NCBI RefSeq assembly: GCF_004167675.1
Contig: NZ_SEZQ01000017.1
Length of the DNA stretch: 64,000 bases
Reading direction: 5' to 3' (one strand)
Source of the DNA: Aliivibrio finisterrensis_A
GTDB lineage: Bacteria > Pseudomonadota > Gammaproteobacteria > Enterobacterales > Vibrionaceae
Each line of letters starts with the position of its first letter. The stretch's first letter is position 1. Under the pieces are notes generated by a model that did not search any database, was not told where the DNA came from, and worked only from the letters and a program-made list of their open reading frames with translations. Of this stretch, positions 26,308 through 35,759 are shown piece by piece. Made by a program: the position numbers and the translations under genes.

Positions 26308-27840
26308 ATGACAACACCTTCTAATCAAACTGGCGCAGAATATCTGCGTCAGATCTTACGAGCGCCTATCTATGAAGTTGCCACAGTAACGCCATTTCAA
26401 GATATGCCTCGTTTATCAGAACGTATTAATAACCGAGTGCAACTAAAACGAGAAGATCGCCAGCCTGTTCATTCTTTTAAACTTCGTGGCGCTTATAATA
26501 TGGTCTCGAACTTAACTGAAGAACAAAAAAAAGCCGGAGTGATTGCAGCCTCTGCTGGAAATCATGCTCAAGGCATGGCGTTATCAGGCACTAAATTAGG
26601 CATTCAAACGACTATCGTTATGCCTAAAACCACCCCAGATATTAAAGTTGAAGCCGTAAAAGGATTTGGCGGTAATGTCGTACTTCATGGCAGTAACTTT
26701 GATGAAGCAAAAGCCGAAGCTGAACGCTTATCTAAACTTCACGGTTATACGTTTGTTCCTCCGTTCGACCACCCATTAGTCATTGCTGGCCAAGGGACAA
26801 TAGGAATGGAGATGCTGCAACAAAATGGCCATCTCGATTATATCTTTGTTCCTGTTGGGGGTGGTGGTTTAGCAGCAGGGGTTGCTGTTCTTATTAAACA
26901 ATTAATGCCTGACATCAAAGTCATTGCCGTGGAGCCCGAAGACTCTGCCTGTTTAAAAGCGGCACTAGATGCAGGTGAGCCTGTCATTCTTAATCAAGTC
27001 AGTATGTTTGCTGATGGTGTCGCCGTAAAACGCATTGGTGATGAAACCTTCCGTTTATGCCAAAAATACCTAGATGGTCATATTACGGTATCCAGTGATG
27101 AAATCTGCGCTGCGGTTAAAGATATTTTTGAAGATACACGTGCTATTGCTGAACCATCGGGCGCGTTAGCATTAGCTGGATTGAAAAAATTTGCCGATAA
27201 ACATCAACTAGAAAATAAACAACTAGGGACGGTACTTTCTGGTGCCAATACCAATTTTCATGGTTTACGTTACGTCTCCGAGCGCTGTGAATTAGGTGAA
27301 AAACGAGAAGGGCTATTAGCGGTAACGATCCCTGAACGTCAAGGCGCTTTCTTTGAGTTTTGTAACTTGATTGGCGGCAGAGCCGTAACGGAATTCAACT
27401 ACCGTTATAATGATGACAAACAAGCCAATATTTTTGTCGGTGTTCGCTTACAAGAAGGGCAGCAAGAGCTCGATAATATCATGAGTGATTTACAGCAAAG
27501 CGATTACCCTGTCGTTGATCTCTCTGACAATGAAATGGCGAAACTGCATATCCGTTATATGATTGGTGGAAAGCCATCTAAACCCTTAAAAGAGCGTTTA
27601 TACAGTTTTGAATTTCCAGAATACCCTGGTGCACTGGTTAAATTCTTAAGTACTTTAGGTACGCATTGGAATATAAGTTTGTTCAATTATCGCAATCACG
27701 GGGCTGATTATGGACGTGTGTTATGTGGTTTTGAACTAGATGATAACGATCTCTTTGATTTCTCAAAGCACCTCAAAGAGTTAGGCTACCAATGTAAGGA
27801 TGAAACAGATAACCCTGCTTATCAGTTCTTTTTATCTTAA
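26308..27840 (+). CDS. ilvA: Threonine ammonia-lyase, biosynthetic
   Basis: A 510-residue PLP enzyme that deaminates threonine to 2-oxobutanoate, committing carbon to isoleucine. The PLP lysine lies in HSFKLRGAYN (near residue 58), and the phosphate-binding glycine loop is VGGGGLAAG. Two ACT-like regulatory domains fill the C-terminal third (about 330-510), so isoleucine feedback is expected. It follows ilvD by 5 bp and ends the operon. Confidence 0.97.
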   Translation: MTTPSNQTGAEYLRQILRAPIYEVATVTPFQDMPRLSERINNRVQLKREDRQPVHSFKLRGAYNMVSNLTEEQKKAGVIAASAGNHAQGMALSGTKLGIQTTIVMPKTTPDIKVEAVKGFGGNVVLHGSNFDEAKAEAERLSKLHGYTFVPPFDHPLVIAGQGTIGMEMLQQNGHLDYIFVPVGGGGLAAGVAVLIKQLMPDIKVIAVEPEDSACLKAALDAGEPVILNQVSMFADGVAVKRIGDETFRLCQKYLDGHITVSSDEICAAVKDIFEDTRAIAEPSGALALAGLKKFADKHQLENKQLGTVLSGANTNFHGLRYVSERCELGEKREGLLAVTIPERQGAFFEFCNLIGGRAVTEFNYRYNDDKQANIFVGVRLQEGQQELDNIMSDLQQSDYPVVDLSDNEMAKLHIRYMIGGKPSKPLKERLYSFEFPEYPGALVKFLSTLGTHWNISLFNYRNHGADYGRVLCGFELDDNDLFDFSKHLKELGYQCKDETDNPAYQFFLS

Positions 27841-27855
27841 TAGAGTATGGCATTC

Positions 27856-27886
27856 ATAAGGCTAATAATTTTTTAGCCTTATTTTC
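27856..27886 (+). terminator. Rho-independent terminator of the ilv operon
   Basis: A 10-bp stem ATAAGGCTAA / TTAGCCTTAT with a short U-rich loop and a TTTC tail, 16 bases past the ilvA stop. Confidence 0.85.
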
Positions 27887-28117
27887 ATTCATTTTTGAAA
27901 TTCTACTATACAATCGGTTAAAAAATGCTATTATTTTTCTCGGCCTGTAAACAGACCTATTTATCTGTAATATTATGCTTTTGAAACCTTCGTTATACTG
28001 CTTTACCAGTTATGCTTGAAGCTTTTTATACATATGTTTTACCTCAAATAAATAATTCTTTATGGCTACAACTTCGCATTATGCGAATTATTTAATTTAA
28101 AAAAATTAGGATTTATT
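27887..28117 (+). promoter_or_regulatory. Promoter and long A/T-rich leader of the cold-shock gene
   Basis: This 230-bp gap precedes the csp gene. It is strongly A/T-rich and ends in TTAGGA, 7 bases before the ATG. A TATTAT hexamer at 27929-27934 could be a -10 box, which would leave a leader of about 180 bases. Cold-shock mRNAs commonly have leaders of that length. No cold box that I can identify is present, so the control mechanism is inferred only from position. Confidence 0.4.
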
Positions 28118-28327
28118 ATGTCTAAATCAACTGGTATCGTTAAGTGGTTCAACGAAGAGAAAGGTTTCGGTTTCATTACTCAAGATAACGGCGGCGCTGA
28201 CGTATTCGTTCACTTCCGTGCTATCGCAACTGATGGTTTCAAAACTCTGAAAGAAGGCCAAGCGGTAACTTTCACTGTTGAACAAGGTCAAAAAGGCCCA
28301 CAAGCTGCAGACGTTACTCCAGCTTAA
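28118..28327 (+). CDS. CspA-family cold-shock protein
   Basis: A 69-residue single OB-fold RNA chaperone. RNP1 (KGFGFI, near residue 16) and RNP2 (VFVHF, near residue 29) are intact, and the chain ends at the usual length. Several csp paralogues exist in most Vibrionaceae, so I give no letter. The gene is monocistronic, with a UUCG-capped terminator right after it. Confidence 0.94.
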   Translation: MSKSTGIVKWFNEEKGFGFITQDNGGADVFVHFRAIATDGFKTLKEGQAVTFTVEQGQKGPQAADVTPA

Positions 28328-28351
28328 TTCGAATTTTTCGAATAGAATTTT

Positions 28352-28383
28352 AAAAAATGCTGACTTCGGTCAGCATTTTTTTT
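28352..28383 (+). terminator. Rho-independent terminator after csp
   Basis: The stem AAAAATGCTGAC / GTCAGCATTTTT carries a stable TTCG tetraloop, then a T run. Confidence 0.93.
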
Positions 28384-28402
28384 GTCTATAGACAAATATA
28401 AA

Positions 28403-28428
28403 AAAAAGAAGCCTAATGGCTTCTTTTT
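28403..28428 (-). terminator. Terminator of glmU
   Basis: AAAAAGAAGCC / GGCTTCTTTTT with a TAAT loop. Read on the minus strand, the stem is followed by a long T run, 20 bases past the glmU stop. Confidence 0.88.
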
Positions 28429-28447
28429 ACTATCAATAAGTTACCTA

Positions 28448-29809
28448 TTAATTATTTTTAGTTGGACGCTGCCAATTAGCAATACGGCGCTCTTTAGCTC
28501 GGCTGATATAAAGCTCATTCTCCGCAACATCTTTAGTCACTGTAGAACCAGCACCAACCGTTGCACCATTGGCTACGGTAATAGGCGCAATAAGCTGGCT
28601 ATCAGAACCAACAAACACATCATCACCAATAATCGTCTTAAATTTATTCGCACCATCGTAGTTACATGTGATCACACCTGCACCAACGTTTACGCGTTTA
28701 CCAATCTCAGCATCACCAAGGTAAGTTAAGTGGTTCGCTTTAGAACCTTCCCCAAGACGAACATTCTTCACTTCAACGAAATTACCTACATGGGCATCAT
28801 TACAAAGCTCTGCGCCTGGACGTAAACGAGTAAATGGGCCAACGGTACAATCTTCACCAACAGTAGCACCTTCAATCACACTGTATGGGCGAATAACTGT
28901 ATTATCATCAATCTCACAATCTTTAAGTACACAGCCCGCTCCGATAACAACGTTATCACCAATAGTCACATTACCTTCAATGATCACGTTCGCATCGATC
29001 TCAATATCCATACCGCATTGCAATGATCCTCTAAGATCAAAACGGCTAGGATCGCGAAGCATAACGCCTTGTTCTAATAGCTTTTGTGCTTGTGCTGATT
29101 GAAATGCTCTTTCTAAACGAGCTAATTGAGCACGATCATTCACGCCTTCAACTTCAATAGGGCTTACTGGATGAACAGCTTCTACTGCACGACCTTCATC
29201 ATGAGCTGCAGCAATGATATCGGTAAGGTAATATTCACCCTGAGCGTTTTCATTTTTAAGTGCCGCTAACCAACGTTTCAAATCACCGCCAGTCGCAACC
29301 ATTACGCCTGTGTTAATCTCTTTAATTAACTTCTGTTCTTCCGTCGCATCTTTTTGCTCTACAATCGCAATCACAGGACCATTACGACGAATAATACGTC
29401 CATAGCCCATAGGGTTATCTAAAACAACGGTAAGTAGTGCAATACCACCTGTTGGTTGAGCTTCTAATAAATTCTCAACGGTTTCAGTGCTAATGAGTGG
29501 AACATCACCATATAAGACTAATACTTTCTCATCATCAGCAAACTCTGGTGCTGCTTGATTTACAGCATGCCCAGTACCTAATTGTTCAGCTTGAAGTACC
29601 CATTGAACACGCTCTTCACCCAACTCAGCTTTCATCTGATCACCACCATGACCATAAACTAAATGAATGTTTTGAGCACCAAGACCCTCACATGTATCAA
29701 TTACATGCTTCGCCATTGGTTTACCCGCTAAAGTATGAAGTACTTTAGGTTTGTTTGAGTACATGCGAGTGCCTTTACCCGCTGCTAAAATTACTGCACT
29801 GAATTTCAT
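28448..29809 (-). CDS. glmU: Bifunctional GlcNAc-1-P uridyltransferase / GlcN-1-P acetyltransferase
   Basis: A 453-residue enzyme that makes UDP-N-acetylglucosamine for peptidoglycan and lipopolysaccharide. The N-terminal pyrophosphorylase domain (about 1-230) has the LAAGKGTRM signature, and the VYGHGGDQMK and QAEQLGTGHAV stretches follow. The C-terminal left-handed beta-helix (about 250-453) shows hexapeptide repeats with the active-site region ANHLTYLGDAEIG. It lies downstream of the atp operon, as in E. coli, but is separated from atpC by a terminator. Confidence 0.97.
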   Translation of the reverse strand: MKFSAVILAAGKGTRMYSNKPKVLHTLAGKPMAKHVIDTCEGLGAQNIHLVYGHGGDQMKAELGEERVQWVLQAEQLGTGHAVNQAAPEFADDEKVLVLYGDVPLISTETVENLLEAQPTGGIALLTVVLDNPMGYGRIIRRNGPVIAIVEQKDATEEQKLIKEINTGVMVATGGDLKRWLAALKNENAQGEYYLTDIIAAAHDEGRAVEAVHPVSPIEVEGVNDRAQLARLERAFQSAQAQKLLEQGVMLRDPSRFDLRGSLQCGMDIEIDANVIIEGNVTIGDNVVIGAGCVLKDCEIDDNTVIRPYSVIEGATVGEDCTVGPFTRLRPGAELCNDAHVGNFVEVKNVRLGEGSKANHLTYLGDAEIGKRVNVGAGVITCNYDGANKFKTIIGDDVFVGSDSQLIAPITVANGATVGAGSTVTKDVAENELYISRAKERRIANWQRPTKNN

Positions 29810-29984
29810 GAAAAGCCCATTCTATTATTATGCTAATTGGTATCGACTCTAACTCTGTATCGATACCATTTACCTAGCTAGTGGAAATCAAAATACTAAA
29901 TCCATTACTGACTACTGAGTTAAATACAAAGTAATGATTAATGGAATTAACATGTGGATAAATAAGAATATTAACATTCAATAA

Positions 29985-30017
29985 AGAAAAGGCGACCAAA
30001 ATAGGTCGCCTTCTTTC
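29985..30017 (-). terminator. Terminator of the atp operon
   Basis: AAGGCGACC / GGTCGCCTT with an A/T loop; on the minus strand it is followed by TTCTTTATT. It is 14 bases past the atpC stop. Confidence 0.88.
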
Positions 30018-30030
30018 TAATGGTGCTTGA

Positions 30031-30453
30031 TTAACGCGAACGTTTTGTCAGCTCGATAACTCGAAGCTGTGCGATCGCTTTAGCCAAATCACTGGCCGCT
30101 TGAGCGAAGTTAATGTCGCCATGCTGATTTTTGATGTTCTCTTCAGCCTTGCGTTTAGCTTCTTCTGCCTTAGCTGCGTCTAGGTCTTCACCACGGATAC
30201 CGGTATCTGCAAGAACAGTAGCCGAACCAGGTTGAACCTCAACAATGCCACCAGAGACATAAATGTACTCTTCGTGACCATGTTGTTTAACAATACGCAC
30301 CATACCAGGCGTGATAGCGGTCAGCAGCGGTGCGTGCCCATGGAAAATACCAAGTTCACCCTCGCTACCGGTCACCTGCATCGTTTCTACTAGTCCTGAG
30401 AATAATTTCTGCTCAGCACTTACAACGTCTAGGTGAAAGGTCATTGCTGCCAT
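30031..30453 (-). CDS. atpC: ATP synthase F1 subunit epsilon
   Basis: A 140-residue subunit of the F1 central stalk that transmits rotation and inhibits ATP hydrolysis. The N-terminal beta-sandwich (about 1-85, with GSEGELGIFHGHAPLLT) is followed by the two-helix C-terminal domain. Last gene of the operon, 18 bp after atpD. Confidence 0.96.
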   Translation of the reverse strand: MAAMTFHLDVVSAEQKLFSGLVETMQVTGSEGELGIFHGHAPLLTAITPGMVRIVKQHGHEEYIYVSGGIVEVQPGSATVLADTGIRGEDLDAAKAEEAKRKAEENIKNQHGDINFAQAASDLAKAIAQLRVIELTKRSR

Positions 30454-30471
30454 ATCGCCTCCTAATCAGCC

Positions 30472-31875
30472 TTATAGCTTCTTCGCCTTCTCAAGCGCGT
30501 CTTCAATCTTACCGCAGTACATGAAGGCTTGCTCAGGAACGTCATCGTAATCACCCGCTAATAGACCTTTAAAGCCAGCTAATGTGTCTTTAAGTGGTAC
30601 GTAAATACCTGGGTCACCGGTGAATACTTCTGCTACGTGGTAAGGTTGAGTTAAGAATTTCTCAATCTTACGAGCACGAGATACTACTTGCTTATCTTCT
30701 TCAGATAGCTCGTCCATACCTAGGATAGCGATGATGTCTTTTAGCTCTTTATAGCGCTGAAGTGTCGATTGAACGCCACGAGCGATATCATAGTGCTCTT
30801 GACCAACAACAAGTGGGTCAAGTTGACGAGATGTTGAGTCTAACGGGTCAATCGCTGGGTATAGACCCATTGAAGCGATATTACGGTTAAGTACAACTGT
30901 CGCATCTAAGTGAGCAAACGTTGTTGCTGGAGATGGATCCGTTAAGTCATCCGCAGGTACATATACCGCTTGAACTGAAGTGATAGAACCACTACGAGTT
31001 GAAGTGATACGCTCCTGAAGAACACCCATCTCTTCAGCTAGAGTAGGTTGGTAACCTACCGCTGATGGCATACGACCTAACAGTGCTGATACTTCAGTAC
31101 CTGCTAGTGTATAACGGTAAATGTTATCAACGAACAACAGTACGTCACGACCTTCGTCACGGAAACGCTCTGCCATTGTTAGACCAGTCAGTGCAACACG
31201 TAGACGGTTACCTGGTGGCTCGTTCATTTGACCGTAAACCATTGCTACTTTTGATTCTTCAGGTTTCTCGATGTTTACAACACCAGCTTCCTGCATTTCA
31301 AAGTAGAAATCATTACCTTCACGAGTACGCTCACCTACACCTGCAAATACAGATAGGCCAGAGTGTTGTAGTGCGATGTTGTTGATAAGTTCCATCATGT
31401 TGACAGTCTTACCTACACCAGCACCACCGAATAGACCGATTTTACCACCCTTAGCGAATGGACAAATTAAGTCGATTACCTTAACACCCGTCTCTAGAAG
31501 TTCAGTCGAGTTAGACTGCTCTTCATAGCTAGGCGCTTCGCGGTGAATTGAATAATGCTCTTCAGCACCAATCTCGCCACACTCATCAATCGCGTCACCA
31601 AGAACGTTCATGATACGGCCTAAAGTTTTAGTACCCACTGGAACAGTAATTGGCGCGCCAGTATTTTCTACTGTTAAGCCACGACGTAAACCATCTGAGC
31701 TACCCATTACGATACAGCGCACTACGCCGCCACCGATTTGCTGTTGCACTTCAAGAACAAGACGTTCTTTTGCATCAACAACATTCAAAGCATCGTATAC
31801 ACGAGGTACATTGCCTTGTGGGAACTCTACATCGACTACCGCACCGATGATCTGTACGATCTTACCTGTAGTCAT
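30472..31875 (-). CDS. atpD: ATP synthase F1 subunit beta
   Basis: A 467-residue catalytic subunit. The P-loop GGAGVGKT (near residue 150), the catalytic glutamate in GVGERTREGNDFY and the DELSEEDK stretch near the C-terminus (the DELSEED region) are all present. Codon use is strongly biased, as expected for an abundant protein. It lies between atpG and atpC. Confidence 0.98.
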   Translation of the reverse strand: MTTGKIVQIIGAVVDVEFPQGNVPRVYDALNVVDAKERLVLEVQQQIGGGVVRCIVMGSSDGLRRGLTVENTGAPITVPVGTKTLGRIMNVLGDAIDECGEIGAEEHYSIHREAPSYEEQSNSTELLETGVKVIDLICPFAKGGKIGLFGGAGVGKTVNMMELINNIALQHSGLSVFAGVGERTREGNDFYFEMQEAGVVNIEKPEESKVAMVYGQMNEPPGNRLRVALTGLTMAERFRDEGRDVLLFVDNIYRYTLAGTEVSALLGRMPSAVGYQPTLAEEMGVLQERITSTRSGSITSVQAVYVPADDLTDPSPATTFAHLDATVVLNRNIASMGLYPAIDPLDSTSRQLDPLVVGQEHYDIARGVQSTLQRYKELKDIIAILGMDELSEEDKQVVSRARKIEKFLTQPYHVAEVFTGDPGIYVPLKDTLAGFKGLLAGDYDDVPEQAFMYCGKIEDALEKAKKL

Positions 31876-31909
31876 CGTTAATCCTCTAAACTGTTTAAAT
31901 ACCTATTGC

Positions 31910-32776
31910 TTAAACCGCTGATGCGCCTGAAACAATTTCTGAAAGCTCTTGTGTAATAGCCGATTGACGGGCTTTGTTATACACAAGTTGCAGTTCATCA
32001 ATAATGTCACCAGCGTTATCCGTCGCTGCTTTCATCGCAATCATTCGCGCTACATGTTCACACGCTAAGTTTTCAACTACACCTTGATATACTTGTGATT
32101 CAACGTATCGAACCAATAATGTATCTAGCAGTAGTTTAGGCTCAGGTTCATAAATGTAATCCCAAGAATGAGTACGTTTCATTGCTTCATCTTCAGATTT
32201 AGGCAAAGGAAGTAATTGGTCAATTGCTGGCTCTTGCACCATAGTGTTAATGAACTTATTGTTCACTACATATAGGCGATCCAGCTGGCCTTCATCGTAT
32301 TTCTTTAGCATAACGCCAACACTACCGATCAATTCTTCAAGACTTGGGTTATCACCTAAGCCAGAGTTTTGAGCAATAACGTTACCGCCATAGCTGTTAA
32401 AAAATGCTGTTGCTTTAGAGCCAATAACGGCTAAATCAATTTCAACACCATCTTTTGACCATGCTTTCATTTCTGTCATGACTTTCTTAAACAAGTTAAT
32501 GTTTAAGCCACCACACAAACCACGATCACTAGAAATAACAATGTAACCAACGCGCTTAGCTTCGCGTTCCTCAAGATACGGATGACGATACTCGAGGCTA
32601 CCAAGCGCTAAATGACCGATTACTTTACGTATTGTGTCAGCATATGGACGAGACGCAGCCATCGACTCTTGCGAGCGACGCATTTTAGAAGCGGCTACCA
32701 TTTCCATTGCTTTCGTGATCTTTTGAGTGCTTTTTACACTCCCGATCTTGTTACGAATCTCTTTCGCACCGGCCAT
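31910..32776 (-). CDS. atpG: ATP synthase F1 subunit gamma
   Basis: A 288-residue central shaft. It has long N- and C-terminal helices with conserved MAGAKEIRNKIGSVKSTQKI at the start and ARQSAITQELSEIVSGA at the end. The SSDRGLCGGLN motif is near residue 75. It couples rotation of the c ring to the beta subunits. Confidence 0.97.
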   Translation of the reverse strand: MAGAKEIRNKIGSVKSTQKITKAMEMVAASKMRRSQESMAASRPYADTIRKVIGHLALGSLEYRHPYLEEREAKRVGYIVISSDRGLCGGLNINLFKKVMTEMKAWSKDGVEIDLAVIGSKATAFFNSYGGNVIAQNSGLGDNPSLEELIGSVGVMLKKYDEGQLDRLYVVNNKFINTMVQEPAIDQLLPLPKSEDEAMKRTHSWDYIYEPEPKLLLDTLLVRYVESQVYQGVVENLACEHVARMIAMKAATDNAGDIIDELQLVYNKARQSAITQELSEIVSGASAV

Positions 32777-32821
32777 CGTTACTCTCCGTTTTCGGGTGAC
32801 CCATAACAGGTCACCAACGAA

Positions 32822-34363
32822 TTACCAGGTCTGGGTTGCTTTGAAATCTTCAACCAGTTTCACGAACTGAGCTTCAATTTCATTATTCCAAGCACCCGAT
32901 GAGTCGATCTCTGTTGCTAGATCGGCAAATTGACCACGAGCATACGACAGCAGAGCTTCTTCAAAATCTGCAAGCTTAGAAAGCTCAACATCATTCAAAT
33001 AGCCTTTCTCAGCTGTAAAGATAACTAACGCTTGATCAAAAACAGACATTGGAGCGTACTGCTTTTGTTTCATAAGTTCAGTTACTTTTTCACCGTGATC
33101 AAGTTGCTTTTTAGTCGCGTCATCAAGATCAGATGAGAACTGAGCAAACGCTGCAAGTTCACGATACTGTGCAAGCGCGGTACGAATACCACCAGACAGT
33201 TTCTTAATGATCTTAGTTTGCGCAGCACCACCTACACGAGATACAGAGATACCTGGATCTACCGCAGGACGAACACCAGCGGTGAACAGTTCTGTTTGTA
33301 GGAAGATCTGACCATCAGTAATCGAGATTACGTTGGTTGGTACGAATGCAGATACGTCACCAGCTTGAGTTTCGATGATAGGTAGGGCAGTTAAAGAACC
33401 TGTTTTACCTTTCACTTCACCATTAGTGAATTTCTCAACATACGCTTCGCTTACACGAGCAGCACGCTCTAGTAGACGAGAGTGTAAATAGAATACGTCA
33501 CCAGGGAATGCTTCACGACCCGGTGGACGTTTCAGTAGTAGAGAAATTTGACGATAAGCTACAGCTTGCTTAGATAGGTCATCATAAACAATCAGTGCAT
33601 CTTCACCGCGGTCACGGAAGTATTCACCCATCGCACAACCTGAGTACGGTGCAAGGTATTGCAGCGCAGCAGATTCAGAAGCAGAAGCAACAACAACGAT
33701 AGTGTTAGCTAGCGCACCGTGCTCTTCTAATTTGCGAACTACGTTAGCAATTGTTGATGCCTTTTGGCCAATCGCAACATAGATTGAGTAAATACCAGAA
33801 TTTTTCTGGTTAATGATCGCATCGATCGCCATTGCTGTTTTACCAGTCTGACGGTCACCGATGATTAGCTCACGCTGACCACGGCCGATTGGGATCATTG
33901 AGTCAACTGACTTATAGCCAGTCTGTACAGGTTGGTCTACTGATTTACGATCGATTACACCAGGTGCAATCACTTCTACTGGAGAAGTCAATTTCGCATC
34001 AATAGGGCCTTTACCATCAATTGGCTCACCAAGTGTGTTTACAACACGACCTAGCATTTCAGGACCTACTGGTACTTCAAGGATACGACCAGTACCTGTT
34101 ACTTTCATGCCTTCCTGTAGGTCAGCATATGGGCCCATTACTACCGCACCAACTGAGTCACGCTCAAGGTTAAGTGCTAGCGCATAACGGCCACCCGGTA
34201 ATTCAATCATTTCGCCTTGCATAACGTCTGCAAGGCCGTGGATACGAATGATACCGTCGCTTACCGAAACGATTGTACCTTCATTGCGAGCTTCACTTAC
34301 AACGTTAAATTTTTCAATACGTTGTTTGATTAGATCGCTAATTTCCGTGGAATTAAGTTGCAT
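32822..34363 (-). CDS. atpA: ATP synthase F1 subunit alpha
   Basis: A 513-residue non-catalytic nucleotide-binding subunit, the same length as in E. coli. The P-loop GDRQTGKTA is near residue 170. The start MQLNSTEISDLI is supported by GGAG just upstream; an open extension of 11 codons into atpH is rejected. It lies 13 bp after atpH. Confidence 0.98.
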   Translation of the reverse strand: MQLNSTEISDLIKQRIEKFNVVSEARNEGTIVSVSDGIIRIHGLADVMQGEMIELPGGRYALALNLERDSVGAVVMGPYADLQEGMKVTGTGRILEVPVGPEMLGRVVNTLGEPIDGKGPIDAKLTSPVEVIAPGVIDRKSVDQPVQTGYKSVDSMIPIGRGQRELIIGDRQTGKTAMAIDAIINQKNSGIYSIYVAIGQKASTIANVVRKLEEHGALANTIVVVASASESAALQYLAPYSGCAMGEYFRDRGEDALIVYDDLSKQAVAYRQISLLLKRPPGREAFPGDVFYLHSRLLERAARVSEAYVEKFTNGEVKGKTGSLTALPIIETQAGDVSAFVPTNVISITDGQIFLQTELFTAGVRPAVDPGISVSRVGGAAQTKIIKKLSGGIRTALAQYRELAAFAQFSSDLDDATKKQLDHGEKVTELMKQKQYAPMSVFDQALVIFTAEKGYLNDVELSKLADFEEALLSYARGQFADLATEIDSSGAWNNEIEAQFVKLVEDFKATQTW

Positions 34364-34376
34364 GCTCCATTCCCCA

Positions 34377-34910
34377 TCAAGACTGCAATGTTTCACTCAG
34401 GCGGCTTAAACGGCCACGTGCTGAGTTATCAATGACTAGGTCTCCGGCTCGAATTATGACCCCAGCTAGTAGGGCCTCATCTACGCTACAATTCAGCTTC
34501 ACTTTACGCTCTAGACGAGCTTCAAGTTTGGCACTAATGTCAGCTTTCTGCTGTTCTGTCAGCTCAATTGCTGAAGTAACTTCAGCATCAATTTCTTTTT
34601 CAAGTTCATGTTTGAAAAAGATAAATTGCTCTAACACATCAGGTAAAATCTTCAGGCGGCTGTTTTCAGCCATTACATGAATTAGATTTTGTCCAAACTC
34701 GTTCAGTTGTTCGCCACAAATTGAAATAAAGATTTCAGCTAACTGCTCTGGTGCAACAGCACCATCAAGCAACTGAGCAACGTCTTCATTTTTTGCGACT
34801 TCTGAACAAAAAGTTAGCATTTGAACCCACTGGTTCAATTCGCCTTTTTCGACCGCAAAGTCAAAAGCTGCTTTCGCGTAGGGGCGTGCGATGGTTGTCA
34901 TTGTCGACAT
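34377..34910 (-). CDS. atpH: ATP synthase F1 subunit delta
   Basis: A 177-residue peripheral-stalk subunit that joins F1 to subunit b. The N-terminal six-helix bundle begins with the conserved TIARPYAKAAFDFAVEKG, and the C-terminal LLAGVIIRAGDLVIDNSARGRL motif is intact. An ATG three codons after the first is an alternative start. Confidence 0.96.
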   Translation of the reverse strand: MSTMTTIARPYAKAAFDFAVEKGELNQWVQMLTFCSEVAKNEDVAQLLDGAVAPEQLAEIFISICGEQLNEFGQNLIHVMAENSRLKILPDVLEQFIFFKHELEKEIDAEVTSAIELTEQQKADISAKLEARLERKVKLNCSVDEALLAGVIIRAGDLVIDNSARGRLSRLSETLQS

Positions 34911-34927
34911 ATCTTGCCCCCTTTTAC

Positions 34928-35398
34928 TTACAATTTCGCAGTGATGTTATCAAGAATATCTTTTTGCGCTTCTACATCAATAGAGCGTTCTAAGATCTTC
35001 TCGGCACCAATCACAGCCAGAGTTGCAACTTGTTTACGCAGTTCATCGTGTGCACGTTTGCGCTCAGATTCAAGTTCTGCTTCACCTTGTGTAAGAATCT
35101 TCTGACGTTCAGTCAGTGCTTCTTCACGGGCTTCATCCAAAATTTGACCTTTACGTTTGTTCGCTTGTTCGATGATCTCAGTTGCAGCGCGTTTTGCTTC
35201 TTTCAGTTGATCAGAAGCATTGGCTTGAGCCAAATCAAGGTCTTTAGCTGCGCGTTCAGCGGCAGATAAACCGTCAGCAATTAGCTTCTGACGTGCCTCG
35301 ATCGCTTCCATGATTGGTGGCCATACATATTTCATGCAGAACCAAACAAACAGTGCGAAAGCGATTGCTTGACCAAGCAGAGTTGCGTTCATATTCAC
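34928..35398 (-). CDS. atpF: ATP synthase Fo subunit b
   Basis: A 156-residue peripheral stalk protein. One N-terminal membrane segment (about 5-25) is followed by a long charged helix rich in Ala, Glu, Lys and Arg that forms the right-handed coiled coil with a second b subunit. Confidence 0.96.
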   Translation of the reverse strand: MNMNATLLGQAIAFALFVWFCMKYVWPPIMEAIEARQKLIADGLSAAERAAKDLDLAQANASDQLKEAKRAATEIIEQANKRKGQILDEAREEALTERQKILTQGEAELESERKRAHDELRKQVATLAVIGAEKILERSIDVEAQKDILDNITAKL

Positions 35399-35454
35399 AA
35401 CAGCTACCCCTCGTTAAGAATCAGCTACAAAAATTCAATTAGCAAAAGGCTAGA

Positions 35455-35712
35455 TTAGCCTGCTAGTTGACCAACAAATGGGTTAGCAAATGTGAATAGT
35501 AGCGCGATTACGATACCGATCATTGGAACCGCATCCAATAGACCAGCGATGATGAACATCTTAACTTGTAGCATTGGAGCCATTTCAGGTTGACGAGCTG
35601 CGCCTTCCAGAAACTTACCACCAAGAATAGCAAAACCAATTGCTGTACCTACAGCACAAAGACCAACAATAATAGCTACTGCGATAGCTGAAAAACTAAG
35701 AACGGTTTCCAT
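35455..35712 (-). CDS. atpE: ATP synthase Fo subunit c
   Basis: An 85-residue hairpin of two membrane helices forming the rotor ring. The polar loop ARQPEM lies between the helices. The ion-binding position in the second helix reads FIIAGLLDAVPMIGI and carries an aspartate, consistent with proton rather than sodium coupling. The first helix has the usual glycine-rich face. Confidence 0.97.
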   Translation of the reverse strand: METVLSFSAIAVAIIVGLCAVGTAIGFAILGGKFLEGAARQPEMAPMLQVKMFIIAGLLDAVPMIGIVIALLFTFANPFVGQLAG

Positions 35713-35759
35713 TTATATTCTCCAATTGAATAGATAGAGTTGTATTAAAAATTTTAAAA

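Noticed and set aside
28381..28396. TTTGTC-TATA-GACAAA palindrome between csp and glmU terminators
   Set aside because: Only 6-bp arms between two convincing terminators; likely chance in an A/T-rich gap.
31065..31921. Several long plus-strand frames opposite atpD
   Set aside because: They arise from strong codon bias of atpD; no ribosome sites or recognisable products.
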